Below, piece by piece: positions 47,014 to 63,151 of a stretch of DNA of 64,000 nucleotides (position 1 is the stretch's first letter; each line of letters starts with the position of its first letter). Made by a program: the position numbers and the translations under genes. A model generated the notes under the pieces. That model was not told where the DNA came from and made no database searches. It was given only the letters and a program-made list of their open reading frames with translations. The stretch covers positions 3,844,001 through 3,908,000 of the forward strand of contig NEEC01000004.1 of NCBI GenBank assembly GCA_002189035.1. The letters run 5' to 3'. The stretch comes from Utricularia gibba (lineage: Eukaryota; Streptophyta; Magnoliopsida; Lamiales; Lentibulariaceae).

Positions 47014-50000
47014 TGTGGGCTTGTTTCAAAAGGAATCACTCCACGAACTCACTATTTGGAAACTGAATACGAACTTGAAGCGGAGAAGAGATTAATAATA
47101 TCAGCGATTCAGCACGAGTAAACCAGTGTCACAGAAGGCGAAAAGGAAAGATTAAACAGATCTGGGGTTTGAAAACACCACAAGTTCCAATTATCCGGAA
47201 CTACTTCAGAAACACCTGCAAATCCCAGAATAAGGTAGATGTCACTACTTTAGCGAACAATCAAACTAAACAAGTACCTACTAAAAGCAGAAACTCACCA
47301 GCCGACACTCTTTCTCAGCAAACAAACGAGAGCAAGAAAACACACAGATACAACAATTTTATCACAAAAAAAAAGCAACGAAAAGGATCAGCTACTGAGC
47401 TGTAAGTAATAATCGCCGAATGCAGAACAATTTAATAATGATTAATATCCATCAACAAGACGATGCCGACAGGTGATGAGTGTAAAAGCAGTTGGGAAGC
47501 GACGTCGATTGATACCCATCAACCATAACAGCTAAATTAAGTGACCCAGCAACCAGAGAACTGAAAAAAGGCTTTCAAACATCGAGCATTACCAGTGTGC
47601 ATTTCAACTTCTTCACCCAACAATGGCGAAGAGAACCGAAGCAGCTAAGAAAGGGGAACCAACCCAATTGAAGTTGTGCGAAGCGTTCCCAGATGCTCCA
47701 GGCCCACAGAGAAAAGGCCCTAAATAGCGAATGGTGGCCATGTGCATGAAATGAATCGAGGAAGACAGGTCACTCCACTTCCATTCCATGAACCTAACAA
47801 GGGAAGGGACCCTTTCAATCCAATCATTCTTTATTTAATATTTTTGAACTGAGGGAATTTCTAATCCAATTGATTATACACCGCATGTTTCAATTGAGCG
47901 CATCATTTTTCTCGCGAAAATGGACCGAATACCAGACATTATTTTTTTTTTAGATTTTTTTTATATCATAATTTGGAATTCTTATTTGCAAAATATCACA
48001 ATTTATTTAAATAGATTTCTCTAATTTCTGATTTTTTTCATTTTGAAATAATTTATTTATGAATATATTTGTTTTATAAAATTAAGCATAAAATATAAAT
48101 TAGATGAGACATATTCTTCCAAGTATATTTACAATTGAATTATCACAACCCGAGCTATAGGCAATCTATGTTAAGGAGATTAATTGTTTTTATTATGTTA
48201 TGTTATTTTCAATGGGTGGAGTTTGTTGGCAGCACTTTTAGTGAAAATCAACATAAAAAGTTTGATTACCAAATTTTAAAATTATTTATATATGTATCAA
48301 TTTACTTTTTTATAAATATTTTTTTATTGAACTTATAAAATTATATATTTAATCTCTTATGTTACAAAAACTAATTGCTTTTGATTTTAACATCAATATA
48401 ATGATATATTGTATGAAACATGATATAACTATTACCATTTTTAATTATACGTGATACAAACGCGATATAAATCTAACAAGAGTATCATTCGATTCTCTAA
48501 ACTTGGATTTAAAATTAGAGTCGATTCACACGATCATGAATTAGTTTACTTTTTAAAAATTTTGAAAATTGTTTAAATATTCATTGTACAATTTTGATAA
48601 CATGATATACTTTTTTTACAATTTTAAAATTTGAGGGGTAAAATCTTTATAATAACTGAAATTTAAAGTATTGTTTTGTAATTGTCTCTTAATTCAATAT
48701 TAACAATAAATAAACTTCATAATCTTATTTTCATAAAAAATAAACGCAAGTATAAATATCCAATTGGAAGTTTTTCAACGTTTTATCATTCTAATTGAGA
48801 ATTTATTATATTTGAATTTAATCATATTTAAAGTTTGAAAAAATAAAATTACAAACGAATATTTATCTAAAAATTAATCAGAAATATTCTACAAATTCTA
48901 TATTAATAAAAAAAAGTTTCTATTTAACTAGTGCTATTTTATAAATCTTAGAAGATGCGGTATTTCGAAAAAGTAAAATAAAAATAAGGTATTTTGGTGA
49001 TAGGAATCTACAATTATTGGTGCAATGCAAAATTTTGCCCAATTTTGTCTTCCACTAGTAAGAAAACAGAAGGTATCCAGAAAGATGCGGAGGCATGAGA
49101 AGTGGTTGGGGCACGTGCAGGCCCACATGATGACATGAACATGGATATGGATCGCCCGGCACCCCACATGCCATCCCATGACTCACGCAAGCAATCAAAA
49201 AACGAAAGCCCGCCCGGGTCGTGTGCTTGCGTCCGACTTGTCTGCCCTCACTCTCCCCTCATCATTCTGCCCGCCAGATCCGATCCGACCCGACCCGTCG
49301 CCACTCGCAATGTAGACGGGAACGCAATATACTTCAAAATTCGCAGAAAGTTTTGAAAATCGAACGATTTTTAAGGAGCAAATTGATGCTGCTTGAATTA
49401 ATTACTAACTAGTAAACTTCAATAAAACTGTTTTTTTTCAAGTACTAGTTGTCATCAATTATAATGGAGGGTTTAGTTTATTTAATTTACTTAAATTTAA
49501 ATAAAGTTAATGTAGAATAATTATTTTTTAGATAATATTTAATTAATATTGTGTAAAATTTTTGGAATCTATTTTATTCTTTAAAAAATAAAAATAATTT
49601 TATTTTAAATTACTATAAATTATAAAAGTAATTTTATCAAAAATAATTTTGAAATTATATTATACAAATTACTTTTAGAAAAATAATGAATGATCTACTA
49701 TTCCATCTTATTTTTACTTTTCAAAATACAGTTTGATAAAATACTTGCAATTTATTTTTATTGATATCAATTATTTCTACTTTTTTAAATAATTTTGAAA
49801 AAAATGAAATACGCTCTAAAATTTTTTTAGAGCGGTAGAATAGTTATTGGGATTAGAATCGAAATTGAGTGGCATTAAGTAAAATAAAAAGAAAGATATT
49901 GTTTTAAATAAGTATATGTACTTGGGATTTAAAAAAATTCACGTGATCCAAGATTTAATTAAACACACCAATTAAATGTCCTATAATTTATAATCATACC

Positions 50001-52335
50001 TTAAACTCATCCAATTCTATTAACCAAACACTAACTAAGTGTTATAAAAACGCTTTGAGCGAAATGCGGCAAAAGAAAAGGAAGGAAAATCCATGGACCG
50101 ACCCCATTATCCGAATTTTCTCTTTTTATGGCATATTATATGAGTGGGAAAATGTTTTAAAGACTTATGTGTATCTCATTATTTTTTAAATAATTGAATT
50201 CATATCAATCAAATTTGAACAATGAATTCTTTCCAACCGAATAATGATTTTTTTCGTATATCATGATGAATTATATAAGAAACATTATGAATTTGATATT
50301 AGGTTTCTTTGTGTTGAATAGTTTATTTATACTGAATTTTATAATGATAATTTATGAAATAAAAGTTACAAAAGTATTTCAAATATTGAATGAGTTGGAG
50401 ATTCGTAAATTTTAAAAAGGAAAAATTAATTTTTGTTTAATACTTTTCTTTAAAATATAAATTATTCATCCATAATAATTTTTTGAAAATATTTTTACCT
50501 GAGTAAAATTCTGTATGGGGGTGGATCATTTCATACATACGAACGACCCATGAAATTAAGCACATCCCATCTCTTTCTTTTCTCACAATTAAAGCTCCTG
50601 GGAATGTTTGACTCCAACAATTTGTATAAAGCACAAAGCGAAACTATGCTTTTTTCTGCACAAGCTGCCCAGTGAAAGCAGGGATGTGTGCTTAACCGGA
50701 ATTTATTGAAGCTTTTTATTTGATTAAGTAGCATCAACCTGTGAAATTGAATATGATGATTACAAAAGGAACCGCCTGACACGGCTCGTGCTCACCGTTT
50801 CACGTGTCGCGACTCGCCGCACCGCCGCTGCGTAAGTGGGACCCAACGGCGTTCAAGATTCATTCGGCGCGGGAGCACCTTCTGCTCACTCCCAATGTTT
50901 CTTTTCTAAAATACTTAAATTATTTATTGACTGTTCAAATTCAGACTATAAGCTTCTGTTTTCTTACCAAGTCTCATTCTTGGCTTCTTGGTAAGGAAAA
51001 AGGTAGCTTCTTGACTGTGCATATTCAGAATCCGTGTGTTGTTAAGAGATGTAATTAATTCAGAATCTGTGTGAGAGGGCAACTGCGGAATTCCGCAGTT
51101 TTTCCAAAAGAAAGGGTGTGGATGGACATGGGACATGACCCTTTTGCTTTTCCTTTTCTCTCCTGATTCTGTAACCGAATCCCCTAAAGTTTTCAGTTGA
51201 ATAAGGTTATTGCAATAATGAAATAGCATCGTGGGTGACAACACTGATATCCCCATACCAGTGATGATGCAGTGCCTGCTTACGAGTACTGTGCTTTATT
51301 TCGCCATGAATGAGGGGGGAGGCGCCACGCCACGATTGGCGGTAATGAGGGAAACCCGGTCAAACCACGACAAAAAGGGAACAAATGCTGCTGCTCCTGC
51401 AACCGAAAGGTCGCCCGCGTGGTCTTCTTTTCTTTCTCGGACTCGGGCCGTTGATTGCGGCCGCTCCCTTTCTTTTATGGGCAGACATGCACTTCTTCCA
51501 CCACTCCCACGTAATCAAAATCAAAGAAAAAAATCTGGTTCAGCACCACCCACTATACCAAATCCCATCCCATCCCATCCTATCTCCACTGTATATCCTC
51601 TGTTTATCTGGTACATGACAAGCCGATCAATCTACTGACTGTCTGGGTATAAACGAAGAACATATTGGTGTAATTTGCTTTTACAAAGCTCGGATTTGGA
51701 TAAAGGAAGGAAGGGGTGTGGGGGCTGAGCGTTTCCTGTCTTAAATTTGGAATCTGGGAGTGTGGATCGACATAATGCGGGTGGAGAGGGAGGGGGTTTA
51801 TGGAAGTCTCACTCACACCTTCAATTCGAGCCGGCAGGGGACCTAACAGGCGCACATGCCCCTCTCCCCGTCTCCTCCCCTCATAAAGACCACCCACAAC
51901 AATGCTTCCTCCTTTTTCCCCTGTCCAGACCTCCCGCCGGTGACTGTCTTTACTATTTAGGGCTTTCCAAGAAGACCCAAATGGGGAAAACATGCTAGAA
52001 ACCTAATTCAATTTTACTCTGTGGACATGGGTTCAAATCACTATTAAATTACTCTTTTTTATAAATATAATTCATTTGTTTCTAATCTATAAAAATTTAA
52101 GTTTAAATTTAATTAAGGATTAAAATTAATTCATTCGTGACTATATTTATTTTTGGAAGTAATTAGGATACTCAAAATAGCGTGCCAAAAAGAATTTTAA
52201 ATTATTTTAAAGAACCCTATTTGTAATTTATGAGAATAATTCCCACACAAGCGGGGGGTAAATTCGAAGAGGCGCGGGGGAATAAATTAATAAATTAATT
52301 TCAGTCAGCCAACCCTTCTTCTCCCATTCCATGTG
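47014..52335. other. Large gene-poor spacer
   Basis: The first 750 bases are likely the GH28 promoter and 5' UTR, perhaps with a leader intron. 47800-50050 is extremely AT-rich. 50750-51980 has balanced composition and many overlapping open frames on both strands, including 135 codons at 51231-51638, but no similarity or splice-consistent model emerged. The last 300 bases are the promoter of the GH9 gene. Confidence 0.45.
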
Positions 52336-52343
52336 TATATATA
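52336..52343 (+). promoter_or_regulatory. TATA box of the GH9 gene
   Basis: TATATATA in GTGTATATATAACTG lies 120 bases before the start codon at 52463 and is followed by a C/T-rich leader. This gives a 5' UTR of about 90 bases. Confidence 0.55.
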
Positions 52344-52423
52344 ACTGAGTCCTCCGATGCGGTTTTCGCACATTCCCCCCTTGCACTCCGACAGGGGTTC
52401 CTCCCACCGTTGTCCGTCTCTGA

Positions 52424-55507
<3,084 letters not shown>

Positions 55508-56310
55508 GAGGCTTCAGTCAATCACAGATATTGAGTTGTGATGAAGAACTGTGCAGCAGATACACGGAGAAAAGTTTGGAGTTGTGGTTCATTTGAAGTC
55601 GATTATCATTAGGTGTTTCCTAAGAGTTCGTGAGGTACAAATCTGGGGTCTGAAAGGAGTGAAGGGACAAACTTCAAATAGGTGCTCATCCTCTTTCTTC
55701 CCCATTTCCCCTGTTTCACAGATTATGTTGTGTTATGGTTGCTCATGGTTGCGGTTGAGCTTTCGATGTACACAGCCGTAATCAAGTTTTTCAATGCTTT
55801 GTTTATCGTATGAGAAGTGTTGAATGATATGAAGCTGCTGCCACCGTCGATGCCAATTTGGATTAATTTGAAACAATCCATCGTCGAGTAAATGAGGGGA
55901 ATACATGTAATTTTAGCAAATAGTTTGCAAAACACATGTTTTGAAAACTATTTGTAAAATACATGATGTTTTATTAAATACAAATTAAAATAGTTTTATA
56001 AATTAGTAATAATATTTTTAGTGAAATTTACTATATGAATATTAATTTTATATTTATATATAATAGACAAAAAATTGTTTATTTTGATGATTATTATAAT
56101 ATAATAATTTATAATTTACTAAATTGTAAAGAAACAAGATATTATTTTATTGTAAATGTGCATTTGTAATATTATAATTTTTTATATATATATTTTGTAA
56201 ATCCAAATAGATTTATAAATTAATATTTTTAATGAAATTTGAACATATTTTTAATCAATTGATGAAATTTGAATATTGATTTACTAAAAAATGAATAATA
56301 TTTTTAGATT

Positions 56311-56358
<48 letters not shown>

Positions 56359-57069
56359 ATTTATATAATTAAATTATATAATACAAACAATTTCTTTTAA
56401 TTAAATTATATAAATATATGTACATAATTTACATATCACATAGTAAATCTATTTTTTTATATGAAATGAATGATTCTGAACAAATATAGTTATTTTTCAC
56501 CAATTTTGATTTTCAATTCAAGTCTATTCCACACACTTCCGGAAATATAGTAATCCGAAAGAGTTTTAAAGTTTCTGCATAGAGATCAGTGCCAAGGGTT
56601 TGGATGTTACTTAATTCCCTATGCAGCGCTCTAAGAAAAAAAAAGATGATTATTACAATTTTCATTTCCGTACTCTTCAAGAACAACCATAATTTGGAAG
56701 AATGATACAGTTTCAACATAAAAAGGAAGATATTACAAACCAAGCATTTTTTGATTGAAACCATATTTAATACGATAAAACCACTAAATGTATGCTTCAA
56801 AAAAATCATAAAACAACGCAAAATAGATTTATGTATATTTGCATTTCAAATATTCATAAAGCTCTCAATGCTTATGATCTTTTGTAATTGGATGATGATG
56901 TGTTGCCCATCATCATAAATGCATAGTTTTGATGTTATATATTTACATTTATACCATTTGTGTAACATATGACTATTGGAGAAAAAAATCAGACAATGAT
57001 ACATGGTGCCAGATAACTTTGTAATATCAAACAAGGAAGATGGAGAATAAATTTCAGATGAACCACCCG
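55508..57069. other. AT-rich spacer after the GH9 gene
   Basis: The left 400 bases hold the GH9 3' UTR. The rest is extremely AT-rich and includes a pure AT microsatellite (56315-56354). No gene is seen. Confidence 0.5.
56315..56354. repeat. (AT)20 microsatellite
   Basis: A 40-base uninterrupted AT dinucleotide run lies in an AT-rich spacer. Length polymorphism is likely. Confidence 0.95.
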
Positions 57070-57506
57070 AGCATGTTGGAGATCGTGCTTTTGCTGTGAG
57101 TACCGAACATTTCAAATGTGGGTTGAGATTACCAATTCATCATTTTATCCAATTGGTACTTCGTTCAATGCATATTCCACTATCTCATTTAACACCGCAT
57201 TCCGTTAGTAATATTATTGTCTTTATGAAGTTATGCAAAGATGATGAATTTCTACTTATTGTAAGTGCATTGTTTGGTATTGCAAAGTGTTTCAAAGTTA
57301 CCTACAAGAATCACTTTAAAATATCATCCAAGGTAGGAATTAAAATAATCACAAATTTACGAGACTCGTATGGAGATTGGTGGACTAGTTTCGTATGGAT
57401 TACCCTACCCGAAGATTTCACAATTAGGATATCTAGGCAATTATCGACCTCATCAAATGTTGGAAGACCAATTGGTAAGATTATTTTTTTGATAAACATC
57501 TTGTGA
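57070..57506 (+). pseudogene. Fragment of a putative plant transposon-type domain
   Basis: The frame around 57096-57506 contains FKCGLRLPIHHFIQLVLRSM, then HLTPHSVSNIIVFMKLC, and an LPEDF-like end. This is the pattern of the 'putative plant (gypsy-type) transposon protein' domain, which starts with a GLRLP-H-FF block and has an L-x-P-N-x-W/V-x-x-I segment. No polymerase follows. Immediately downstream (57734-57880) is a short predicted coiled-coil segment (LKLKATRNEIAQLKDTI) and then phosphatase-like sequence. It is a decayed fragment, assigned by eye. Confidence 0.5.
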
Positions 57507-57859
57507 TTTGATTAATTTTCTCTTATTTTCTATTAATGAGTGTGTATATTGTACATTGTAAGGTGTGCAACTATTGGATGAAGAACACAAATAGTGTCTC
57601 GGAACACTGATAATAGTAAAAGATATGTGATGGGTAGATATTGAACCACTCGTTGCAAATTTTAGAAGATCAATTTGTATATGAAGTCCATTAAAATGTG
57701 TTTCCATGCCCTCATGAACAGTAGGAAGAGACAGTGGGTTCGTTTGCCCCTCAACAAATGGACGACAATGATATTATCCAGATACGTTTGAAGCTCAAAG
57801 CAACTAGAAATGAAATTGCACAACTAAAAGACACTATCTACCAATATGAAACAAGATAC

Positions 57860-58432
57860 CCAATGTTCATTCCTCAAGATATCCATGTTGCAAGACCTAT
57901 GAAATTGATCATCCTTTATGTTAATGGTCTAATTGCTAATGTCGTGTTTATGTACAAGGGACGAGCAGCTGGAAGACCAGATTGCATCATTGAGTGCCGA
58001 GCAAGTAGCATAATACATTGATTTACTCTAACTATATGTAGAATAATGATGTTCGTTTTTCATTGTAGTTTATCTCATACCAAATTGTATCAAATTTCTA
58101 GATTAAGTGGAGAGAGTAAGTTCATATGCTCATAACTTTGTGCTCCTTCCTTCTATTACTTTAAAATATTCATCATTTTGTTTCTTTGCAGTGCACTCGT
58201 ATGTAAAATAATCGACTATATTATTGTCAGTTGCAGTCATTGAAAGCTTGTATTTTGTTGGGGGATAAGTCAATATAATGACACAAGAATATCAATTGAT
58301 GGAAGCTTCAACACCATCAAATTTAAAAATCTACGACGTATTTGGGATGATGGTACAATATTCAACTATTGTTACAATACACGTAATACGTTGTTGATTG
58401 ATGATTCATCAGAGAAATCGCTTTTAAATCCG
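57860..58432 (+). pseudogene. Fragment of an FCP1/NIF-type HAD phosphatase-like gene
   Basis: 57900-58000 reads KLIILYVNGLIANVVFMYKG, matching the first HAD motif of plant FCP1-like proteins (usually L-D-x-N-G-L-L). The nucleophile Asp is replaced by Tyr (codon 57917-57919). 58244-58432 reads KLVFCWGISQYNDT, then FKNLRRIWDD, then NTLLIDDSSEKSLLNP. This resembles the region in which intact relatives have FCW/WDQ, a KEL-x-x-IW block and TLLLDDSPYKALLNP. A GT donor follows directly at 58433. The middle of the domain is missing and the catalytic Asp is lost, so it is non-functional. It lies directly after the transposon-type fragment, which suggests capture or a chimeric locus. Confidence 0.6.
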
Positions 58433-58530
58433 GTAACATGCTTTTCATTTTAAACAAAAAATACTACTTCATCTATATTAACTTCTTTTTATCATATTTA
58501 ATAAGTAAACATTACAATATTCTCATTTTC

Positions 58531-58620
58531 TTATAAGATGATGCAAAGTGATGATAATGTCATCTTATAAAATTAAGTATTTCACCTAAATACACTGATA
58601 TGTCAATGTATTTAGGTGAA
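58531..58620. repeat. Two adjacent short hairpins
   Basis: Hairpin 1 has arms TTATAAGATGA (58531-58541) and TCATCTTATAA (58560-58570) with an 18-base loop. Hairpin 2 has 18-base arms (58581-58598 and 58603-58620, TTCACCTAAATACACTGA against its complement, one mismatch) and a 4-base loop. They lie downstream of the phosphatase fragment. Confidence 0.8.
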
Positions 58621-60145
58621 TATCGATTTTCTTCTAATTTGTAATTTTCAACACTGAGAGAGATGATCATTTCTCAAATATACCAAATTTTTTATCTTTT
58701 TCCAGTCCCATAAACTGCATGAGATATAAATGTTTGAATAGTATGACAATCGAATAACAAAATTAATGTTCAATTAATTTAATAATAGAATATATGTTAT
58801 ATTTTATTTTATTGTAATATTAAATGTTAAATCAAAATTTATTATTTTATATTGATATAAAATATATTATTTTAATTAATGTTATAAATATATTATAATT
58901 ATTCCTATAATATATGTGATATTACAAATTATTTTTAATGTTAACAACCAAATTATGAATGATTTTCAAATATTCTATTCGATTGAAACTAATGAAAATT
59001 AAGTTGTATTTAAAATTATTATATTTATTCGAATTACAATAACTTTTAATTATTAAAAAAATATAATAATGAAGCAATAATTATTATAATTGATATATTT
59101 TGTTTTCTAAATTTTTTATATATTTTATAATAAATATATTATTATAAATTTTTATATTTAAATTTGAATTACATAAATTTATTTTATTTAATTAATTTAA
59201 AATATAAATAAATATAAAAAATAATTAATATATATTTATTGGTCATAAATTTTATATACATTAATACAAACAAATTTTTTATTTAATAAATTAAATAAAA
59301 TAATATAAACATAATTAGTCTGTTATAACAAATCTATTGTAATTTTAAAAATGTTAAAATAAAATTAATTTTAAGTGTACGTTTGATTGCTGGGTTTAGG
59401 TGGATTGCGACGTGTGTTTAAGACGAGTAAAAATAAACCCGACTATTGACTATAAATTAGGCGGGAACCAGCCAAGCTAGGTTAGCTAAACCCATGAGGG
59501 GAGGTCGATTTAGCTAAACACGGTTCATGGGTTCATTGTTTTATAGGTAAGAAGAAGAAGAAAAAAAAATAAAAAAGAAAAAGATGAAGACAAATATAAA
59601 AATAAAGATGAAAATACTAATAACATGTTTAATATTGTGGGTTTTCATTTTTGATAGTAAATGTGAATTTTCATTTTGAAGATGAGTAACGCGTTTATTA
59701 TTATCTGATACTTGCTGTAAAATATGAATTTTCGTTTTGAAGACGAGCACTGCGTCTATTATTAATCATTGTTTGTTATAAAATAAAGTTTCAACTAAGC
59801 ACTGTAATTTATGTTATGCGGTGCTCGATTGAACTTATAAAATAATATAAAAAAATAAAATATGTGATAATTTATTTTAATTAACTAAAAGATATATTAG
59901 TAATTTTAATAAAAAATTCATCTTAAACCCAATTTTATATACACGTATCAAATGTGTATTAGTGTTAAACCCAAATAACAAACCTATCAAACAAACACAA
60001 GTTACATACTTTAAACTTATAAAATCAGATTATTTAAATTTAAATAAACTAAATCTAAGTTTAGGCTAAAACTAACAATCAAACTTGCCCTAATATAAGT
60101 TTTCAAACAAATAAATAGAATAGATCCATCAGTTGAGAGCTTCGA
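58621..60145. other. AT-rich spacer upstream of the LRR gene
   Basis: No gene is seen. Composition is extremely AT-rich. The last 100 bases are the proximal promoter or leader of the LRR gene. Confidence 0.5.
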
Positions 60146-60229
60146 ATGGTCAAGCAATCTGCCTTTTTAAGATCGCCTCTTGATTCGTCTCTTCACGATC
60201 TCTGGTTCGGACTTATCTTCCATCGACAG

Positions 60230-63151
60230 ATGGAGAGTCCTTTGGTACTCATGTGCGTCGATTCAGCTACCGAAAGTGCCGCGGCCGTCGACATGTGGCG
60301 GAGGCAGCGCCGGACTCTTGCTTGTATGCCGTCCCATCTCGCAGAGGCTCTTCTCCGCCGACTCCTTCGCCGCCGCCTCCTTTTTCCCGCCCTTCTCGAG
60401 TATGACTCACCGATTGATTCGCTTATTTTGTCTCTTGTTCGGAATGCGTTATTGATGGGTCAGTTTAGAACTCACGCGGTTGTTTTTCCTGTTACGGAGC
60501 TCTCTTAATTGCAAGGTTAATTTTTTTTCGATTTTCAGACTCGCTGAGTGAATTGATTAGTGTAGATTCATTGATTCGTTCACCTCTACCATTACTTGTA
60601 ATAAACACACTTTCCGTGGACTCGAGATAGCTGTAACGAAACTCTAATGTCTCTGGTTGTATAGCTTTATTTCATCTTAACTGTAGCACTGTATTGCAGC
60701 TGATGTTCTTCTTATCCTTCAGAGTTTTCAAGTATAGTGTAGAGGAAATAGATTTGAGCGGCGAGAGGTGTGTGGACGCAGAATGGTTGGCGTACTTGGG
60801 GTCGTACGACTGCTTGCGCTCATTAATTTTGGCCGACTGCTGTAGAATCACTAATTCAGCCATTTGGAATTTAGCAGGTGTTTGGATCTACCTTTTTTTT
60901 TTTTTGGCGACTTCGGTTGTTTGAATTACAATTTCATTCTGTTCACTAAACATACTTTCACTCTCAAGTTGATGTTTTATATAGGCGTCGATGGTGGAGT
61001 TGTCTATTATATATGTTTGCATTGCATGTACCTGATTTGAGTCACTTTAAGAGTTTAAGAAGGATATCGGTAATGATGAAGAATTTGTTCACATTGCTTT
61101 TTCATTACGCAGGGATGGAAAATTTAAAACAATTGGACCTGTCAAGATGTTTCAAGATAACAGATGCTGGCATTAAGCATCTTTTGTCAATTCCCACACT
61201 TGAGAAGTTATGCATTACAGGAACAGCCGTTTCTGTTGAGGGTGTCAAAGCTCTTTCTTCATTAACTAATTTAAGGATCCTGGACTTGGGAAGTTTACCT
61301 GTAACTGATGCTGCTCTATATTCTCTCCAGGTTGAAAACCAGGGCTACTCTCTCGCTGTTCTTTCTCGTTTACATTATACTGTCTCTCTGCTTCATAGTA
61401 CGGAAATGTGCTTGTTTCCTGTGCCTGTAATCCTAACTGGGAGCTACTTTTATAAACAATGATGGAAAAGAATGAAATATTCAGCGATCATGGTTATAAG
61501 TGAAATGACAAGTAGGTTTAGACAGTTCATTTCCCTATACGTTGGGTATGTTGTAGTATGTAGCTCAGTATCATATGGTTTTGTATCTTTCCCTTGCTGT
61601 GCCTTGCCTTCATTTGTTTCCTTTTATTGTTTTCTCCTACTTTAAATGCATTTAAGCTGCTTCTGTTATATTTTTGGCACTGACTCGCTGTCTTTCAGGC
61701 TCTCTCTAATTTGGAATACTTGGACATTTGTGGGAGTGACATATCTAATGCTGGAGTAGTTCACTTGATGACCCTCTCGCGGTTGAGTTTTTTGGACATT
61801 AGTTGGACAAATGTTACAGATTTGCCAAACTTCCCCTCTCTTGTATGTCTTAACATGAGTAACTGCACTGTACATTCTCTCTATGATGGTGACTATAAAG
61901 CTTCTCTTGAGAAGGTGATCCTCTCTTGGGCATCTCTTGATATTTCGAAAGTTTTTCTACGAGTTGACACATCCAGATTGAATTTCTTGGATTTATCTGG
62001 CTCTTCCACCAACTCCTTTAGCTTTCTCACCTCTATGAATGCGTTGAAGGACCTTAACCTGAGTGACTGTCCGTTAAATGATTATTCAGTGCAGCATATT
62101 GCCTCAATTGGACCAAGCTTAAAACATTTGAACCTCAGTCGGACAAAAATAAGCTCTGAGGGTGTTATGCATTTAGCAGGAAAGTTTCCTTCTCTTCAGA
62201 CATTGGTGTTGTGTGGCACTGCAGTCGATGATACGGCAGTTCCATATATTAGCTTGATGACATCACTCAAATCTCTTGACCTAAGTTGCACATATATTAA
62301 AGGTGTTGTCCCTGTAACAGTATCTTTGCATTTTTATTTCCCCCAACTCTGTCTCCCGCACACCATTTTTCTGTCGTTTTATTTGTAGATGCAACCATAT
62401 TATTGACGGGATATTTTTTTCAGGTATCGTGCACACTGTAGGTACAGGTCGTGATAAAGTGCCTTCGCTTTCTGTTCTGGAAAATCTTAGAAGTTTAGAA
62501 AGATTATACTTGGAGGAAATTAATGCCACTGATCTAGCCATCTACTCATTGAAGGGTTTGAACAGCTTGAGCCATCTGTTTCTTCGAGACTCGCGCCTCA
62601 TGGATGCTTCTTTACATGAGATTTCATCTCTTCCAAATTTGGTACATGTTGATCTTCGGGGTGCTGTCTTCACAGATGCTGGTTTGGTCAAGTTTGTTCC
62701 CCCGCATTCCATGGAAGTGATTGATCTCAGGGATTGCTGGCTGTTGTCACAGGATGCTCTCTTGGGTTTCTGCAGAAAACATCCGCACATTGAAGCCAGG
62801 CATGATTTTTCTGATGCTCATGATAAAAGAAATGCCCGGAGGGCATCTCCATCACAAGATCACACCGGGTGTCCGAAGCAAAAGCTAGAAAACAGCAAGC
62901 CGCTCTGGTTTCCCCACTTTTCAAACGGGATATTTCTAGGTATGATATCTCATCATTTAACCATTTCATTTTCTTACTTTCTTGGATCCGTCCTTTCGTA
63001 TCACCACACCCCGCACCTCACAGCACTGTTAACTTATCCTGCAGTATACTCTCTAATGATTATTCTTTCATCTCTTGATACTACTCTGTTCTTTATAGAT
63101 CAAAGGTTGAAATATGGCAGAGAAGAACTACTGTCTCTCCAATACCAATAG
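60230..63151 (+). CDS. Leucine-rich repeat (RNI-like) protein
   Basis: Six exons (60230-60399, 60723-60877, 61113-61330, 61699-62302, 62424-62939, 63099-63151) give 571 residues, phases closing. I chose ATG 60230 (MESPLVLMCVDSATES) because related plant proteins start with this type of sequence. An in-frame ATG at 60146 would add 28 residues. The N-terminus (WRRQRRTLACMPSHLAEALLRRL) looks like a divergent F-box-like helical region. It is followed by about 14 LRRs of the cysteine/RNI style, such as LKQLDLSRCFKITDAGIKHL, LKSLDLSCTYI and LPNLVHVDLRGAVFTDAGLV. The C-terminal tail is basic and ends RLKYGREELLSLQ. It may be a substrate adaptor or scaffold, but the function is unknown. Confidence 0.9.

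Noticed and set aside
47169-47405. 78-codon ORF upstream of the GH28 gene
   Set aside because: Asn/Thr/Lys-rich low-complexity peptide in the probable GH28 promoter region; nothing recognisable.
51231-51638. 135-codon plus-strand ORF
   Set aside because: No similarity to any family, low-complexity composition, overlapping open frames on both strands, and no splice-consistent extension.
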